Part shown: one piece after another, positions 18,045 through 26,938 of the stretch
Layout: every line of letters starts with the position of its first letter
Numbering within the stretch: position 1 is the stretch's first letter
NCBI RefSeq assembly: GCF_011694815.1
Contig: NZ_CP050177.1
Coordinates: 1,302,001-1,366,000, forward strand
Reading direction: 5' to 3'
Source of the DNA: Streptomyces liangshanensis
GTDB lineage: Bacteria > Actinomycetota > Actinomycetes > Streptomycetales > Streptomycetaceae
DNA: 64,000 nt
Translations under genes and position numbers: made by a program
Notes under the pieces: generated by a model
Told to the model about the DNA's origin: nothing
The model's database searches: none
The model's input: only the letters and a program-made list of their open reading frames with translations

Positions 18045-19088
18045 GTGGGAGTCGCGGACGTGTACGTATCCGGTGTCGGGCTCCATCTGCCCGCGGCCAT
18101 GCCCGTCACCGAGGTGGCGGAGCGCGGTCTCGCCGACCTGCGCACCATCCGGCGGTCCGGGATGAGTTCGGTGTGCGTGGCCGACCGGTCGGGACCGGAG
18201 ATGGCCGTCGACGCCGCCAGGGACGCCCTCCGCCTCGCGGGGGCGGCTCCGGACGAGATCGCCCTGGTCCTGCACGCGGGCACGTACTTCCAGGGGCACG
18301 ATCTCTGGGCGCCGGCCTCGTACGTGCAGCGGGAGGCCGTCGGGGGTGTCTGTCCGGCGATGGAGCTGGGGCAGCTCTCCAACGGCGGCATGGCGGCGAT
18401 GGAGTTGACGGTCGCCTACCTGCGGGCCGACAGCTCCCGGCACAGCGCCCTGATCACCACCGGGGACCGCTTCACCCTGCCGGGGTTCGACCGGTGGGAG
18501 ACCGACCCCGGAACGGTCTGCGGCGACGGAGGCACGGCGCTCGTCCTGTCGGCGGCCGGCGGCTTCGCGCGGATCGCCGGCCTGGTCACCGTCTCCGACC
18601 CGACCCTGGAGGCGATGGGCCGGGGCGACGATCCGTTCGCCACGGCCCCGCTCACCCACCGGTCCCCCATCAGCGTGGCGGCCCACCGGGCGCTCCTGGT
18701 CGAGGAGGTGGGCCTGTCGCGGCTGCTCGACCGGATCCAGGACGGGCAGCGGGAGGCGTACGAGCGGGCCCTCGCCGAAGCCGGTGCCAAGGCGGCGGAC
18801 ATCGACCGGTTCGTGCTGCCGCACCTGGGCCGGCCCAAGATGGACTACCAGTTCTTCGACGCCCTCGGCATCGACCCCGCGCGCAGTACCTGGTCGTGGG
18901 GCCGCACGGTGGGACACCTCGGCGCCGGGGACCCGTTCGCCGGGCTGGCCCACCTCGTGAGCACCGGTTCGCTGCTTCCCGGCCAGTTGTGTGCCCTCAT
19001 CAGCGCGGGCGGCGGTTTCTCCTGGTCGGTGGCGATCCTGGAAATCCTCCGGGATCCGTCGCCGACCGCCGGCCCGGACCGCGGGTGA
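18045..19088 (+). CDS. KSIII-like starter acyltransferase with Ser for Cys
   Basis: The 347-aa protein has the KAS III fold. At the active-site cysteine position it has Ser112 (QLSNGGM). His260 (LPHLGRP) and Asp296 (GHLGAGD) complete a Ser-His-Asp set instead of Cys-His-Asn. Loss of the Cys is known in DpsC, the propionyl-starter protein of daunorubicin, and a His-Asp pair is typical of acyl-transferring KSIII relatives such as CerJ. This suggests acyl transfer of the type I product to the type II synthase rather than a decarboxylative condensation. Start GTG 18045 is set by GGGGAGGA four bases upstream; the longer frame from 17889 crosses the operator region. First gene of the plus-strand operon. 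Confidence 0.88.
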   Translation: MGVADVYVSGVGLHLPAAMPVTEVAERGLADLRTIRRSGMSSVCVADRSGPEMAVDAARDALRLAGAAPDEIALVLHAGTYFQGHDLWAPASYVQREAVGGVCPAMELGQLSNGGMAAMELTVAYLRADSSRHSALITTGDRFTLPGFDRWETDPGTVCGDGGTALVLSAAGGFARIAGLVTVSDPTLEAMGRGDDPFATAPLTHRSPISVAAHRALLVEEVGLSRLLDRIQDGQREAYERALAEAGAKAADIDRFVLPHLGRPKMDYQFFDALGIDPARSTWSWGRTVGHLGAGDPFAGLAHLVSTGSLLPGQLCALISAGGGFSWSVAILEILRDPSPTAGPDRG

Positions 19089-19140
19089 GGCCGTGGTCCG
19101 GCCCAGTCGTCCCATCTACCCGGAGGTCGTGCACCGCGCC

Positions 19141-20622
19141 ATGAAGACTGCCATTGATCCAGCGGATCCCCTGCGCGCCTACCACCGTCAGCGGCTCGCG
19201 TGGTCGCCCGCGCCGTCGGGTGACGGCACGGAGCACGCGCGGATCGACGTCCCGCTCGACTACGCGGACCCGGCCGGGCGGCGGCTGTCGGTCGCCCTCA
19301 GCCGGATACGGGCCGCGGACCCCGGGCGCCGGCGGGGAGTACTCCTCGCCGTCAACGGCGGACCGGGCGGGTACTTCGGGCTGGGACGCCGTTTCCCGCT
19401 CGCCCTCTCGCCCACACCGCTCGGCGAGTGCTACGACGTGATCGGGTTCGACCCCCGCGGAACCGGCGCCTCCACACCCCTGCGGGCGGAGATCACCCCG
19501 GTGAAGGCGCCCTTCGACAGCCGTCCCCCCGACGCCGACTTCGCCGCGATCGCCGACGACTTCGCGGAACGCGAGAAGGGCGCCGGACGGGCGGGCGGTG
19601 AGATCCGGCCGCACTTCAGCACCCGGAACCTCGCCAGGGACATGGACGTGATCCGGGAAGTGCTCGGCGAGGAGACGATCAACTTCCTCGGCTACACGTA
19701 CGGAACGTATCTCGGCGCGGTCTACGGCAGCATGTTCCCGGCCCGCCTCGACCGCTGCGTACTCGATTCGTGTGTGCACCCGGACTGGTCGTGGCGGGAG
19801 CAGTTCATGGCCCAGGGCCGGGCCAACCGCGCCAATCTCGGGGCGTGGGCGGTCTGGGTGTCGGAGCGTCACCGGCACTTCGGCCTCGGCACCTCCGCCG
19901 GAGAGGTGATCGGGGCGGTCGAGGAGGCCGCCGCCGGCCTGGTCACGCGCCCCGGAAACGTCCACCTGCGCACCCTGTACGACGGGGCGGTCGGCTCGCG
20001 CTCGGCCGACCGAGCGCGATGGGAGGAGCTCGGGCGGCTGGTCGCCGATCTCCGCCACGGCGACACGGCGGCGGCCGAGAAGTGGCTCGCCGACGAAAAG
20101 GTCTGGCCGCCGGCGGAAACGGAGGGGACGACGCGGTGCGGCGTCCTGGAAGCCGTCACCTTGGAGAAGGACTGGCCCACCGAACTCGACGTGTACTACG
20201 AGGACATGCGCCGTTTCCGTACCCACTATCCGTACGGATACGGCGTGATGCGCGCGCAGCCGTGGGTCGGCGCGTTCCGCTCGTTCACCCCGCCCGAGGC
20301 GCCCACCGTCCTGAGCGGGCGCGCGTACCCGGCCGGCCTCGTCGTCCACGCCGACGGCGATCCGACGGACCATTACGCGGGCGCGGTCGCGATGGCCGCC
20401 CTCCTCGGCCACCGGCTGATCACCGTCTCGGACTCGGGCGAGCACGAGATCTACGCGTTCCGCCGCAATCCGGAGGTGGACCGCCTGGTCAACGCCTACC
20501 TGGTCGACGGCGTCCTGCCGGACGACACCACGTGCCCGAGCACCGTGTCCCGCCCGGACGTACCCGCCGACCCGGGCCCCGACCCGGACGCGAGCGGCAC
20601 CGGCACCACACACAGCGCCTAG
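19141..20622 (+). CDS. TAP-like alpha/beta hydrolase with Thr nucleophile position
   Basis: The 493-aa protein matches tripeptidyl-aminopeptidase-like alpha/beta hydrolases: an oxyanion motif NGGPGGYF, the GFDPRGTG loop, a C-terminal TAP segment with DGDPTD and a late histidine in SGEHEIYA. The nucleophile elbow reads GYTYG, so Thr186 stands where family members have Ser. No signal peptide is visible, so it acts inside the cell. In the operon after the KSIII-like protein and before the oxygenases it could help ring closure or chain release, or hydrolyse an ester or epoxide, but the substitution may mean altered or lost hydrolysis. ATG 19141 was chosen; GTG 19129 is an alternative. Confidence 0.75.
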   Translation: MKTAIDPADPLRAYHRQRLAWSPAPSGDGTEHARIDVPLDYADPAGRRLSVALSRIRAADPGRRRGVLLAVNGGPGGYFGLGRRFPLALSPTPLGECYDVIGFDPRGTGASTPLRAEITPVKAPFDSRPPDADFAAIADDFAEREKGAGRAGGEIRPHFSTRNLARDMDVIREVLGEETINFLGYTYGTYLGAVYGSMFPARLDRCVLDSCVHPDWSWREQFMAQGRANRANLGAWAVWVSERHRHFGLGTSAGEVIGAVEEAAAGLVTRPGNVHLRTLYDGAVGSRSADRARWEELGRLVADLRHGDTAAAEKWLADEKVWPPAETEGTTRCGVLEAVTLEKDWPTELDVYYEDMRRFRTHYPYGYGVMRAQPWVGAFRSFTPPEAPTVLSGRAYPAGLVVHADGDPTDHYAGAVAMAALLGHRLITVSDSGEHEIYAFRRNPEVDRLVNAYLVDGVLPDDTTCPSTVSRPDVPADPGPDPDASGTGTTHSA

Positions 20623-20652
20623 CCCCCGCGCGCGGCCGAGTTGAGGAGAGAC

Positions 20653-21882
20653 ATGACACACGCGCTGGTCATCGGCGGTGGTATCGCGGGCACCGTGGCC
20701 GCGATCGCCCTGCAGAAGGCAGGATTCGAACCGACCATCTACGAGGCCTTCGACCGTACCGCCGACGGCATCGGGAACTTCGTCAACATCGCGCCGAACG
20801 GGCTCGACGCCCTGGACAGCGTGGGCCTGGGCGACCTGGTGCGGCGCGACGGATTCGACACCCCCGCCATCGCGTTCTACAGCCACACCGGCCGGGCGCT
20901 GACCGGTGACGTACGCACGGACCGGATCTCCGCCGAGGGGATGATCATCCAGACCATCCGGCGGTCCGCCCTGTACATCGCGCTGCGCGACGAGGCCGTC
21001 CGGCGCGGGATCAGGGTCGAGTACGGCAAGCGCGTCACCGACGCGAAGACCGCGGGCGGCGGCGTACGCGCCGTCTTCGCCGACGGGGACCACGCCGAGG
21101 GCGATCTGCTGGTCGGCGCCGACGGCCTGCGCTCCCGGGTGCGGCGGATCATCGATCCCGCCGCGCCGGCCCCCCGCTACCTCGGCGTGCTGAACGCGTT
21201 CGGCTGCGCGCGGGGCGTCCGGACCCCGGGGCCGTCCGGAGTCATCCGCATGTTCTTCGGCCGGGAGAGCTTCTTCAGCTACACCAAGCACCCCAACGGC
21301 GACCTCTGGTGGTTCGCCAACCCCCCGCGCCCCGCCGAGCCGGACCCGGCGGAGTTGAGCCGGGCGGCGGAGACCTGGCGCGAGGACCTGCCGCGGTTGT
21401 TCGAGAAGGACAGAACACCCGCCGCGGAGATCATCAGGGCCACCACCGATCTCGCGCCGCCCTCCCCCACCTACGACCTGCACCACGTGCCCCGGTGGCA
21501 CCGCGACCGTATGGTCGTGATCGGGGACGCCGCCCACGCCGTCTCCCCGACGGCCGGGCAGGGCTGCTCCGTCGCCATGGAGGACGGGGTCGTGCTGGCC
21601 AAGTGCCTCCGGGACTCGGGCTCCGTCGACGGGGCCTTCGCCACCTACGAGGCGGCCCGCCGGCAACGGGTCGAGGACATCGTGGCCCAGGGGAAGTACA
21701 ACAACGAGGGCAACATGCGCCGGGGTGCCGTGGGCCGGCAGGTGCGCAACTTCTTCATCTCGCGGGCCTTCAGGACGACGTCCGGCAGGTCCGATCCCAC
21801 CTGGATGCTCGGTCACCACATCGACTGGGACGCCCCGGAGCCCGCCGCGAGCCACCCGCGGGGGCTCAGGACCACGTCGTGA
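20653..21882 (+). CDS. FAD-dependent monooxygenase (PHBH fold)
   Basis: The 409-aa flavoprotein has the N-terminal GGGIAGTVAA dinucleotide fold, an Arg-rich RRSALY segment, the GADGLRS (DG) motif and the FAD motif GDAAHAVSP with GQGCSVAMED. These are class A aromatic hydroxylase/epoxidase features, so it should use NAD(P)H and O2 to hydroxylate, epoxidise or quinone-form the aromatic intermediate or side chain. No membrane or secretion signal. ATG 20653 has GAGGAGA six bases upstream. It sits between the TAP-like hydrolase and the P450 in the plus-strand operon. Confidence 0.9.
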   Translation: MTHALVIGGGIAGTVAAIALQKAGFEPTIYEAFDRTADGIGNFVNIAPNGLDALDSVGLGDLVRRDGFDTPAIAFYSHTGRALTGDVRTDRISAEGMIIQTIRRSALYIALRDEAVRRGIRVEYGKRVTDAKTAGGGVRAVFADGDHAEGDLLVGADGLRSRVRRIIDPAAPAPRYLGVLNAFGCARGVRTPGPSGVIRMFFGRESFFSYTKHPNGDLWWFANPPRPAEPDPAELSRAAETWREDLPRLFEKDRTPAAEIIRATTDLAPPSPTYDLHHVPRWHRDRMVVIGDAAHAVSPTAGQGCSVAMEDGVVLAKCLRDSGSVDGAFATYEAARRQRVEDIVAQGKYNNEGNMRRGAVGRQVRNFFISRAFRTTSGRSDPTWMLGHHIDWDAPEPAASHPRGLRTTS

Positions 21883-21930
21883 CCGCTTCCGGCCCGACCG
21901 CACGCGTCACTCACCCGAGGAGAGCCCACG

Positions 21931-23151
21931 ATGACCGACACCGTGCAGGAACCCGTGGCGGAGGAGACCTTCCCCTACTCCCGTCAGTGCCCGTTCACCG
22001 CCCCCAAGCAGTACCCGGAGATGGTCGAGAAGGGCGTCACCCAGGTGACTCTCGCGCAGTCCGGTCTGCGGGTATGGGCGGTGACGGGGTACGAGAACAT
22101 CCGTAGCCTGCTCACCGACCCACGCGTCAGCGCCTCCCGGAAGCACGACAACTTCCCCTTCTACTTCGTCCCCCCGCCGCAGGCCAGGACCGAGACCTCG
22201 TTCATCGGGTACGACGCGCCGGAGCACGGCCGGGCGCGGCAGAAGGTCGCGGCCGCGTTCACGTTCCAGCGGGTGCAGAGGCTGCTTCCCCGGATCCAGC
22301 AGATCGTCGACGAACACATCGACCGGCTGCTCGCCCTGCCCCCGCCGGTGGACTTCCACCGTCTGTTCTCCCTCTCCATGCCGACCACCGTGATCTGCGA
22401 GATGCTCGGGATGCCGCAGGGCGACCACGACTTCATCATCAAGCACAGCAACAACATGTTCGGCGGCCAGAGCACCCCCCAGCAGCGGCAGGAAGCGATC
22501 GTCGAGGTCAACGCGTATGTCGAGCGGTTGGTGGAGGAACGCGAGGAGAAGCCGGGCGACGACCTGACCAGCACGGTGATCGAGCAGTTCCGCAAGGCCG
22601 GCGACTACACCCGCCGGGACGCGGTCAACATGATCCGCATGCTGATGAACGGCGGTCACGAGACCACGGCGAGCATGCTCTCCCTGGGCACCGCCTGCCT
22701 CCTGGAGAACCCCGATCAGCTGGCGGAGCTGCTGGCCTCCCCCGAGACCCTGATCGAACCGGCCACGGAAGAACTCCTGCGCATGGTGACGATCGGCGAC
22801 ATCGGGGTGCCGCGGGTGGCCCTGGAGGACATCGAGATCGCGGGGACGGTGATCCCGGCGGGGGACGGCATCCTGTGCCTGCTGCTGACCGCGAACCGGG
22901 ACGAGGCCGTCTTCAGCGATCCGGAGCGCCTGGTCCTGAGCCGCGGCAGCCGGAAGCACATCGGGTTCGGGCACGGTGCGCATCTGTGCATCGGCGCGGA
23001 ACTCGCCCGGCTGGAGATGCAGGTCGTCTGGACGACACTGTTCCGCCGCATACCCACCCTGCGGCTGGACCGGCCGCTGGAGGACATCCCCCGCAAGGAG
23101 GGCGCGATCGTGTACGGCGTCCACGAACTGCCCGTCACCTGGGAGGTGTGA
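21931..23151 (+). CDS. Cytochrome P450
   Basis: A 406-aa soluble bacterial P450: the I-helix motif NGGHETTAS, the ExxR motif in EELLRM, and the heme loop FGHGAHLCIG with the thiolate ligand Cys353. Electrons would come from ferredoxin partners not encoded in the window. In the context of a putative DNA-alkylating product it is a candidate for epoxidation of the side chain or for hydroxylation of the core. ATG 21931 follows a GAGGAGA site; the methyltransferase GTG follows its stop by 4 bp. Confidence 0.95.
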   Translation: MTDTVQEPVAEETFPYSRQCPFTAPKQYPEMVEKGVTQVTLAQSGLRVWAVTGYENIRSLLTDPRVSASRKHDNFPFYFVPPPQARTETSFIGYDAPEHGRARQKVAAAFTFQRVQRLLPRIQQIVDEHIDRLLALPPPVDFHRLFSLSMPTTVICEMLGMPQGDHDFIIKHSNNMFGGQSTPQQRQEAIVEVNAYVERLVEEREEKPGDDLTSTVIEQFRKAGDYTRRDAVNMIRMLMNGGHETTASMLSLGTACLLENPDQLAELLASPETLIEPATEELLRMVTIGDIGVPRVALEDIEIAGTVIPAGDGILCLLLTANRDEAVFSDPERLVLSRGSRKHIGFGHGAHLCIGAELARLEMQVVWTTLFRRIPTLRLDRPLEDIPRKEGAIVYGVHELPVTWEV

Positions 23152-23155
23152 CGCG

Positions 23156-23884
23156 GTGGAGACGGAGGACACCTACGGCTCGGGGCTCGCCGAGCTGTAC
23201 GAACTGATCTACGCCGGCCGGGGCAAGGACTACCCGGCCGAGTCGGCCGCCGTCACCGACCTGGTGCGTTCCCGGAAGCCGGAGGCGTCCTCGCTGCTGG
23301 ACGTCGCCTGCGGGACGGGAGGCCATCTGGCCTTCTTCCGGGAGTACTTCGACGGGATCGAGGGACTGGAGCTCTCCGAGCACATGATCGCGAAGGCCGC
23401 GACCGGGCTGCCGGGTGTGCGGGTGAACCGGGGCGACATGCGGGACTTCGCCCTCGACCGCACCTTCGACGCGGTGGTGTGCATGTTCAGTTCCATCGGC
23501 TACCTGGAGTCGCCGGACGAGCTGGACCGTACGCTCAAGAGCGTCGTCCGCCACCTGAACCCGGGCGGTGTCGTGGTGATCGAACCCTGGTACTTCCCCG
23601 AGGCGTTCCTGCCGGGCTACATCGCGGAGGACGTCGTCAGGACCGACGAGCGGGTCACCGTACGGGTGTCCCACTCCGCCAGGGAAGGCGACCACGTACC
23701 GATCGTCGTGCACTACATCGATGCCCGGAAGGACGCCGGCATCGCGCACTTCACGGACGTCCACCGGATGGCTCTGTTCACCAGGGAACAGTACGAGGCG
23801 GCCTTCCGGCGGGCGGGCTGCGCGGTGGAGTACATAGCCGGCGGCCTGTTCGGCTGCGGGCTGTTCGTGGGCGTCCTCACCTGA
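23156..23884 (+). CDS. Aminodeoxysugar N,N-dimethyltransferase
   Basis: The 242-aa SAM-dependent methyltransferase resembles DesVI/TylM1 proteins, which methylate the amino group of TDP-aminosugars twice. SAM motif I is LLDVACGTGG near residue 45, and the family stretches FDAVVCMFSSIGY and FREYFDGIEG... type acidic region are present. Start GTG 23156 is chosen because GGAGGT lies nine bases upstream and translation begins in the family-typical region; the open frame further upstream overlaps the P450. With the C-methyltransferase at 29328 it suggests an N,N-dimethylvancosamine-type sugar. Last gene of the plus-strand operon. Confidence 0.9.
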   Translation: METEDTYGSGLAELYELIYAGRGKDYPAESAAVTDLVRSRKPEASSLLDVACGTGGHLAFFREYFDGIEGLELSEHMIAKAATGLPGVRVNRGDMRDFALDRTFDAVVCMFSSIGYLESPDELDRTLKSVVRHLNPGGVVVIEPWYFPEAFLPGYIAEDVVRTDERVTVRVSHSAREGDHVPIVVHYIDARKDAGIAHFTDVHRMALFTREQYEAAFRRAGCAVEYIAGGLFGCGLFVGVLT

Positions 23885-23889
23885 CCGGT

Positions 23890-23922
23890 GGCGCGGGACC
23901 CGGCCCCACCGGGTCCCGCGCC
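23890..23922. terminator. Bidirectional hairpin terminator
   Basis: A perfect 14-bp stem (23890-23903 with 23909-23922) and 5-nt loop lie between the convergent stops of the N-methyltransferase and the 4-ketoreductase. Very GC rich, no U tract, as is usual in Streptomyces. Confidence 0.8.
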
Positions 23923-23944
23923 CTGGTGCATGAGTGACGGCCGG

Positions 23945-24937
23945 TCAGACAGGGCCGGTCGTACGGCGTTCGGCCTCGGCCGTCTCCCACATGTCCCGCA
24001 GGGACCGCGCCAGGTCGATCCGGGGACGCCAATGGAGCAGTTCGCCGGCGAGCCGGATGTCGGCCCGGGTCCAGGACCCGCCGAGGCTCCCCACCTCCCG
24101 GCGGCGCGCGTCCAGCCTGCCGAGCGGGAATCCCGCGCCGACGACGAAGAGCCGGACCAGTTCGTCCATGCTGACGGCCCGGCCGCCGCCGATGTTGACG
24201 ACCTTCCCCGTCACGGAGCTCCCGACCGCGCCGACGACCGCCGCCGCCGCGTCCCGGACGTCCACGAAGTCGCGGCCGGAATCGGTCACCCCCACCGTCA
24301 TCGGCCGGCCCGAGGCCACGGCCTCGCGGAGCATCCCGACAAGCTTGCCCGGGAAGCTCGCCGGCGACGGATGCGGCCCGCTGACATTCGCCAGGCGCAG
24401 CACGAGTCCGTCGACCTCACCGCGGCGGGCCGCCTCCAGGACCGTCCGCGAGCCGGCGAGCTTGGTCCGCGTGTACGCGGAGGCCGGACGGGGGGTCAGC
24501 GCTTCGTGCATGACCGTGCCCGGGGGGACGTCACCGTACTCGTGGAGGGTGCCGACGTGGACGAGGCGGGAGCCGTGCGGCAGCGTGGACATCGCCGCCA
24601 CGAGACGCCGCACGAGGTCCACGTTCAGGACGGCCATCTCCTCCTCGCTCCCGGACCAGCCGTCCGTGGCGTTGGCCGCGTCGGTCGCGTTGACGACCGT
24701 ACCCACGCCCTCGGCGCGCAGCAGCCGTGCGAGGTGGTCCGCCGGGGTGGTCCGCAGGTCCAGTCCGGCGAACCGGTGGGCCGCGACATGGGGGGCGGGC
24801 CGGCGGGCCACGACGAGCACGTCGTGACCCCGCCGTGCCAGGGCGGCGCACACATGGCGGCCGACCCAGCCCGTGCCGCCGAGAACGGCGACGGCGGGCC
24901 GGGACGGCGGCGCGGCGCGCGACTCCCTGCGTGTCAT
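23945..24937 (-). CDS. NDP-hexose 4-ketoreductase (extended SDR)
   Basis: The 330-aa extended SDR has GGTGWVG near residue 20, a catalytic Tyr-x3-Lys (YTRTK) and the sugar-nucleotide-binding pattern of epimerase/ketoreductase family members such as EvaE. The expected role is NADPH-dependent reduction of the C4 ketone, the last step before sugar transfer. Start ATG 24937 has GGGGAGAG nine bases upstream; the frame extends to 24988 without support. It follows the glycosyltransferase in the epimerase-GT-ketoreductase operon and ends at the hairpin 23890-23922. Confidence 0.87.
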   Translation of the reverse strand: MTRRESRAAPPSRPAVAVLGGTGWVGRHVCAALARRGHDVLVVARRPAPHVAAHRFAGLDLRTTPADHLARLLRAEGVGTVVNATDAANATDGWSGSEEEMAVLNVDLVRRLVAAMSTLPHGSRLVHVGTLHEYGDVPPGTVMHEALTPRPASAYTRTKLAGSRTVLEAARRGEVDGLVLRLANVSGPHPSPASFPGKLVGMLREAVASGRPMTVGVTDSGRDFVDVRDAAAAVVGAVGSSVTGKVVNIGGGRAVSMDELVRLFVVGAGFPLGRLDARRREVGSLGGSWTRADIRLAGELLHWRPRIDLARSLRDMWETAEAERRTTGPV

Positions 24938-24993
24938 GGTGCTCTCCCCTTCGGTGCGAGGCCGTCGGCCCGCGCGGCAGCCGGACACCCGCC

Positions 24994-26142
24994 TCAGGCC
25001 GCGGCCTTGGCCTTGCCCACGAGGTTCTCCAGGACGGTGACCACCTCGGCGGGCGAGGGCTGGAGCGCGATGTGCTCCTGGACGGCGCGTGCCTGTCGGC
25101 CGTGGCGCGCGTCGTCGAGCAGTGCCCGGCAGGACTCCTTGAGGGCCTCAGGGGTGAGCTCCGCCGGCGGCAGTTGCAGGACCGCGCCGAACTCGGCGAG
25201 CCGGCCGATCGCTTCGAGGGGTTTGCCCCGGCCGGGGACGACCACCTGGGGCAGCCCCTGGGCCAGGCACGCCATCATCGTGCCCGGTCCGCCGTGGTGG
25301 ACGACCGCGTCGCAGCTGGGCAGTACGGAGGTGAGGGAGAGCCAGCCGACGCCGACGACCGGGTCGGGCAGCGGACCCAGGGCGCCCACCAGGTGATCGG
25401 CCACGGCCACCACCAGTTCCACCGGCAGCTCCGCCACCGCCTGCACGAACTGGGCGAGCATCGGGATGCCGCCGATCTGGGGCTGCACGGAGCCGAGCGT
25501 GACGAGGATCCGGGGCCGCGACCGTTCGCCGAGCACCCACTCGGGCACCAGCCCCGGTTCGCCGTACGGCACGTATCGCAGCGCCTGGGCGTCGCCGGCC
25601 TCGCCGAGCATCGGCGGACAGTTGTCGAGGACGAGGTCGGGCCGCGGCACGTCGTCGAGGCCGAACCGGGCCAGCTCCGGCGCGAGTTCCTCCGCCACCC
25701 ACGGGCCGACCGGGAGGTCCCCCGGCCCGACCGTGTGCTTGACCCAGGGAACGCCGTGCGCGGCGGCGGCCACGGCGGCCGCCGCGTACCCGTACGACTC
25801 CGCGACGACGAGGTCCGGTTTCCAACGGCCGACCAGGTCGTGCGTGCCGTCGAGCGTGCGCGCGGCCAGGCGTCCGAAGCCGGCGCCGATGCCCGCCGCC
25901 ATGTCCGCGTCCGCGTCCGGCACACCGACGGGCCGGCCCTGCCGGTCCTTGGCCATGACCTCGCCCATGTCGAGCGGGCCGCAGATCGCCGCCATGGGCA
26001 GGCCTGATCCTCGTACGGCCGGCTCGAAACTCGCCGGGGCCGCCACGAGGACCTCGTGCCCGACCGAGCGGAGCGCCCAGGCCAGCGGGACGACCGGGTA
26101 GTAGAGGGGATGCGCGGGACCCGTGGTCAGCAGAATTTTCAT
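24994..26142 (-). CDS. GT1-family glycosyltransferase
   Basis: The 382-aa GT-B fold enzyme has the N-terminal acceptor domain starting LLTTGPAHP and the C-terminal donor-binding motif VHHGGPGT with the downstream QGLPQVVVP. Family members use TDP-deoxysugars and aromatic polyketide acceptors. If the product is pluramycin-like, this would be a C-glycosyltransferase, but the sequence by itself does not distinguish C- from O-transfer. It is the only glycosyltransferase in the window, so if two sugars are attached the second enzyme lies elsewhere. Nine base pairs separate it from the upstream epimerase gene. Confidence 0.92.
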   Translation of the reverse strand: MKILLTTGPAHPLYYPVVPLAWALRSVGHEVLVAAPASFEPAVRGSGLPMAAICGPLDMGEVMAKDRQGRPVGVPDADADMAAGIGAGFGRLAARTLDGTHDLVGRWKPDLVVAESYGYAAAAVAAAAHGVPWVKHTVGPGDLPVGPWVAEELAPELARFGLDDVPRPDLVLDNCPPMLGEAGDAQALRYVPYGEPGLVPEWVLGERSRPRILVTLGSVQPQIGGIPMLAQFVQAVAELPVELVVAVADHLVGALGPLPDPVVGVGWLSLTSVLPSCDAVVHHGGPGTMMACLAQGLPQVVVPGRGKPLEAIGRLAEFGAVLQLPPAELTPEALKESCRALLDDARHGRQARAVQEHIALQPSPAEVVTVLENLVGKAKAAA

Positions 26143-26151
26143 GATCGGAAG

Positions 26152-26832
26152 CTACGCGCCGGACCCGGAATCCGGCTCGAATCCGGCTGGTGCGCCAGGC
26201 GTCGCGGCGGGCGTTCCCGGCGTCCCCCGGACCGCGGTGAGTTCCGCTTCGAGCGCCAGGCACTGCTTGTAGCGCGGCAGCAGCCCCCGCGCGCCGGCCT
26301 CGGCCAGACTCGGCGCCACGCGGTCCCGTTCGGAGAGCAAGGGTTCGATGCCGTCCGGCAGCGGGAGCCTCAGGTCGGGGTCGAAGAACGAGAGGGCCAG
26401 TTCGTTCTCCGGCACGTAACTGCCGGAAAGTGTGTACGACATGACCGTGTCGTCGTGCAGGGCGACATACGCGTGGCCCACGCCCACCGGGAGATAGACG
26501 GCCCGGAAGTCCTCCTGGTCGAGCAGCACGCTGTCCCAGGTGCCGAAGGTGGGTGAGCCGACCCTGAGGTCCACCACGAGATCGAGTGCCTTGCCCTGGA
26601 CGCAGTAGACGTACTTCGCCACCCCGGGCGGGGTCGCGGTGAAGTGCACGCCCCGGACGACGCCCTGCCGGGACCGGCTGATGCTGCCCTGGGACACGGG
26701 GAACAGCGGGCGCCCGCCGGCCTGGACGAAGGCGGCCTTCTGGAAGGGGGAGACGAAGAGCCCGCGGGAGTCCCTGAACACCTCCGGAGTGAATTCGAGG
26801 GCGCCGGTGACGGTCAGCTCGCGCGATTTCAT
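26152..26832 (-). CDS. dTDP-4-keto-6-deoxyhexose 3,5-epimerase-type enzyme
   Basis: The 226-aa cupin has the RmlC family signatures: RGLFVSPF, the catalytic-His motif GVVRGVHF, the VGVGHAYVAL strand and the aromatic SYTLSGSY acid-site. In vancosamine-type pathways EvaD-like members epimerise only C5. The last 30 residues (Pro/Gly/Ala-rich) extend beyond the usual family length. First gene of the epimerase-GT-ketoreductase operon; an SARP-like repeat lies upstream at 26912-26938, between it and the divergent DNA glycosylase gene. Confidence 0.93.
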   Translation of the reverse strand: MKSRELTVTGALEFTPEVFRDSRGLFVSPFQKAAFVQAGGRPLFPVSQGSISRSRQGVVRGVHFTATPPGVAKYVYCVQGKALDLVVDLRVGSPTFGTWDSVLLDQEDFRAVYLPVGVGHAYVALHDDTVMSYTLSGSYVPENELALSFFDPDLRLPLPDGIEPLLSERDRVAPSLAEAGARGLLPRYKQCLALEAELTAVRGTPGTPAATPGAPAGFEPDSGSGA

Positions 26833-26911
26833 GGGCCGACTCCTTGGCTGTTGTTCCGTGCCGTGCGGGGACCGCCTCGACGCGGTCGGAGCGGACTCTG
26901 CGGCAGTCGCC

Positions 26912-26938
26912 TCGAATCCGCCTGGAAGGCAACTGGGC
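26912..26938. promoter_or_regulatory. SARP-type triple repeat between epimerase and glycosylase genes
   Basis: TCGAA (26912), TGGAA (26923) and TGGGC (26934) keep the 11-bp period seen at the other cluster promoters; the third unit is weaker. It lies 80 bp upstream of the epimerase ATG and 151 bp upstream of the glycosylase ATG. Inference. Confidence 0.45.
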
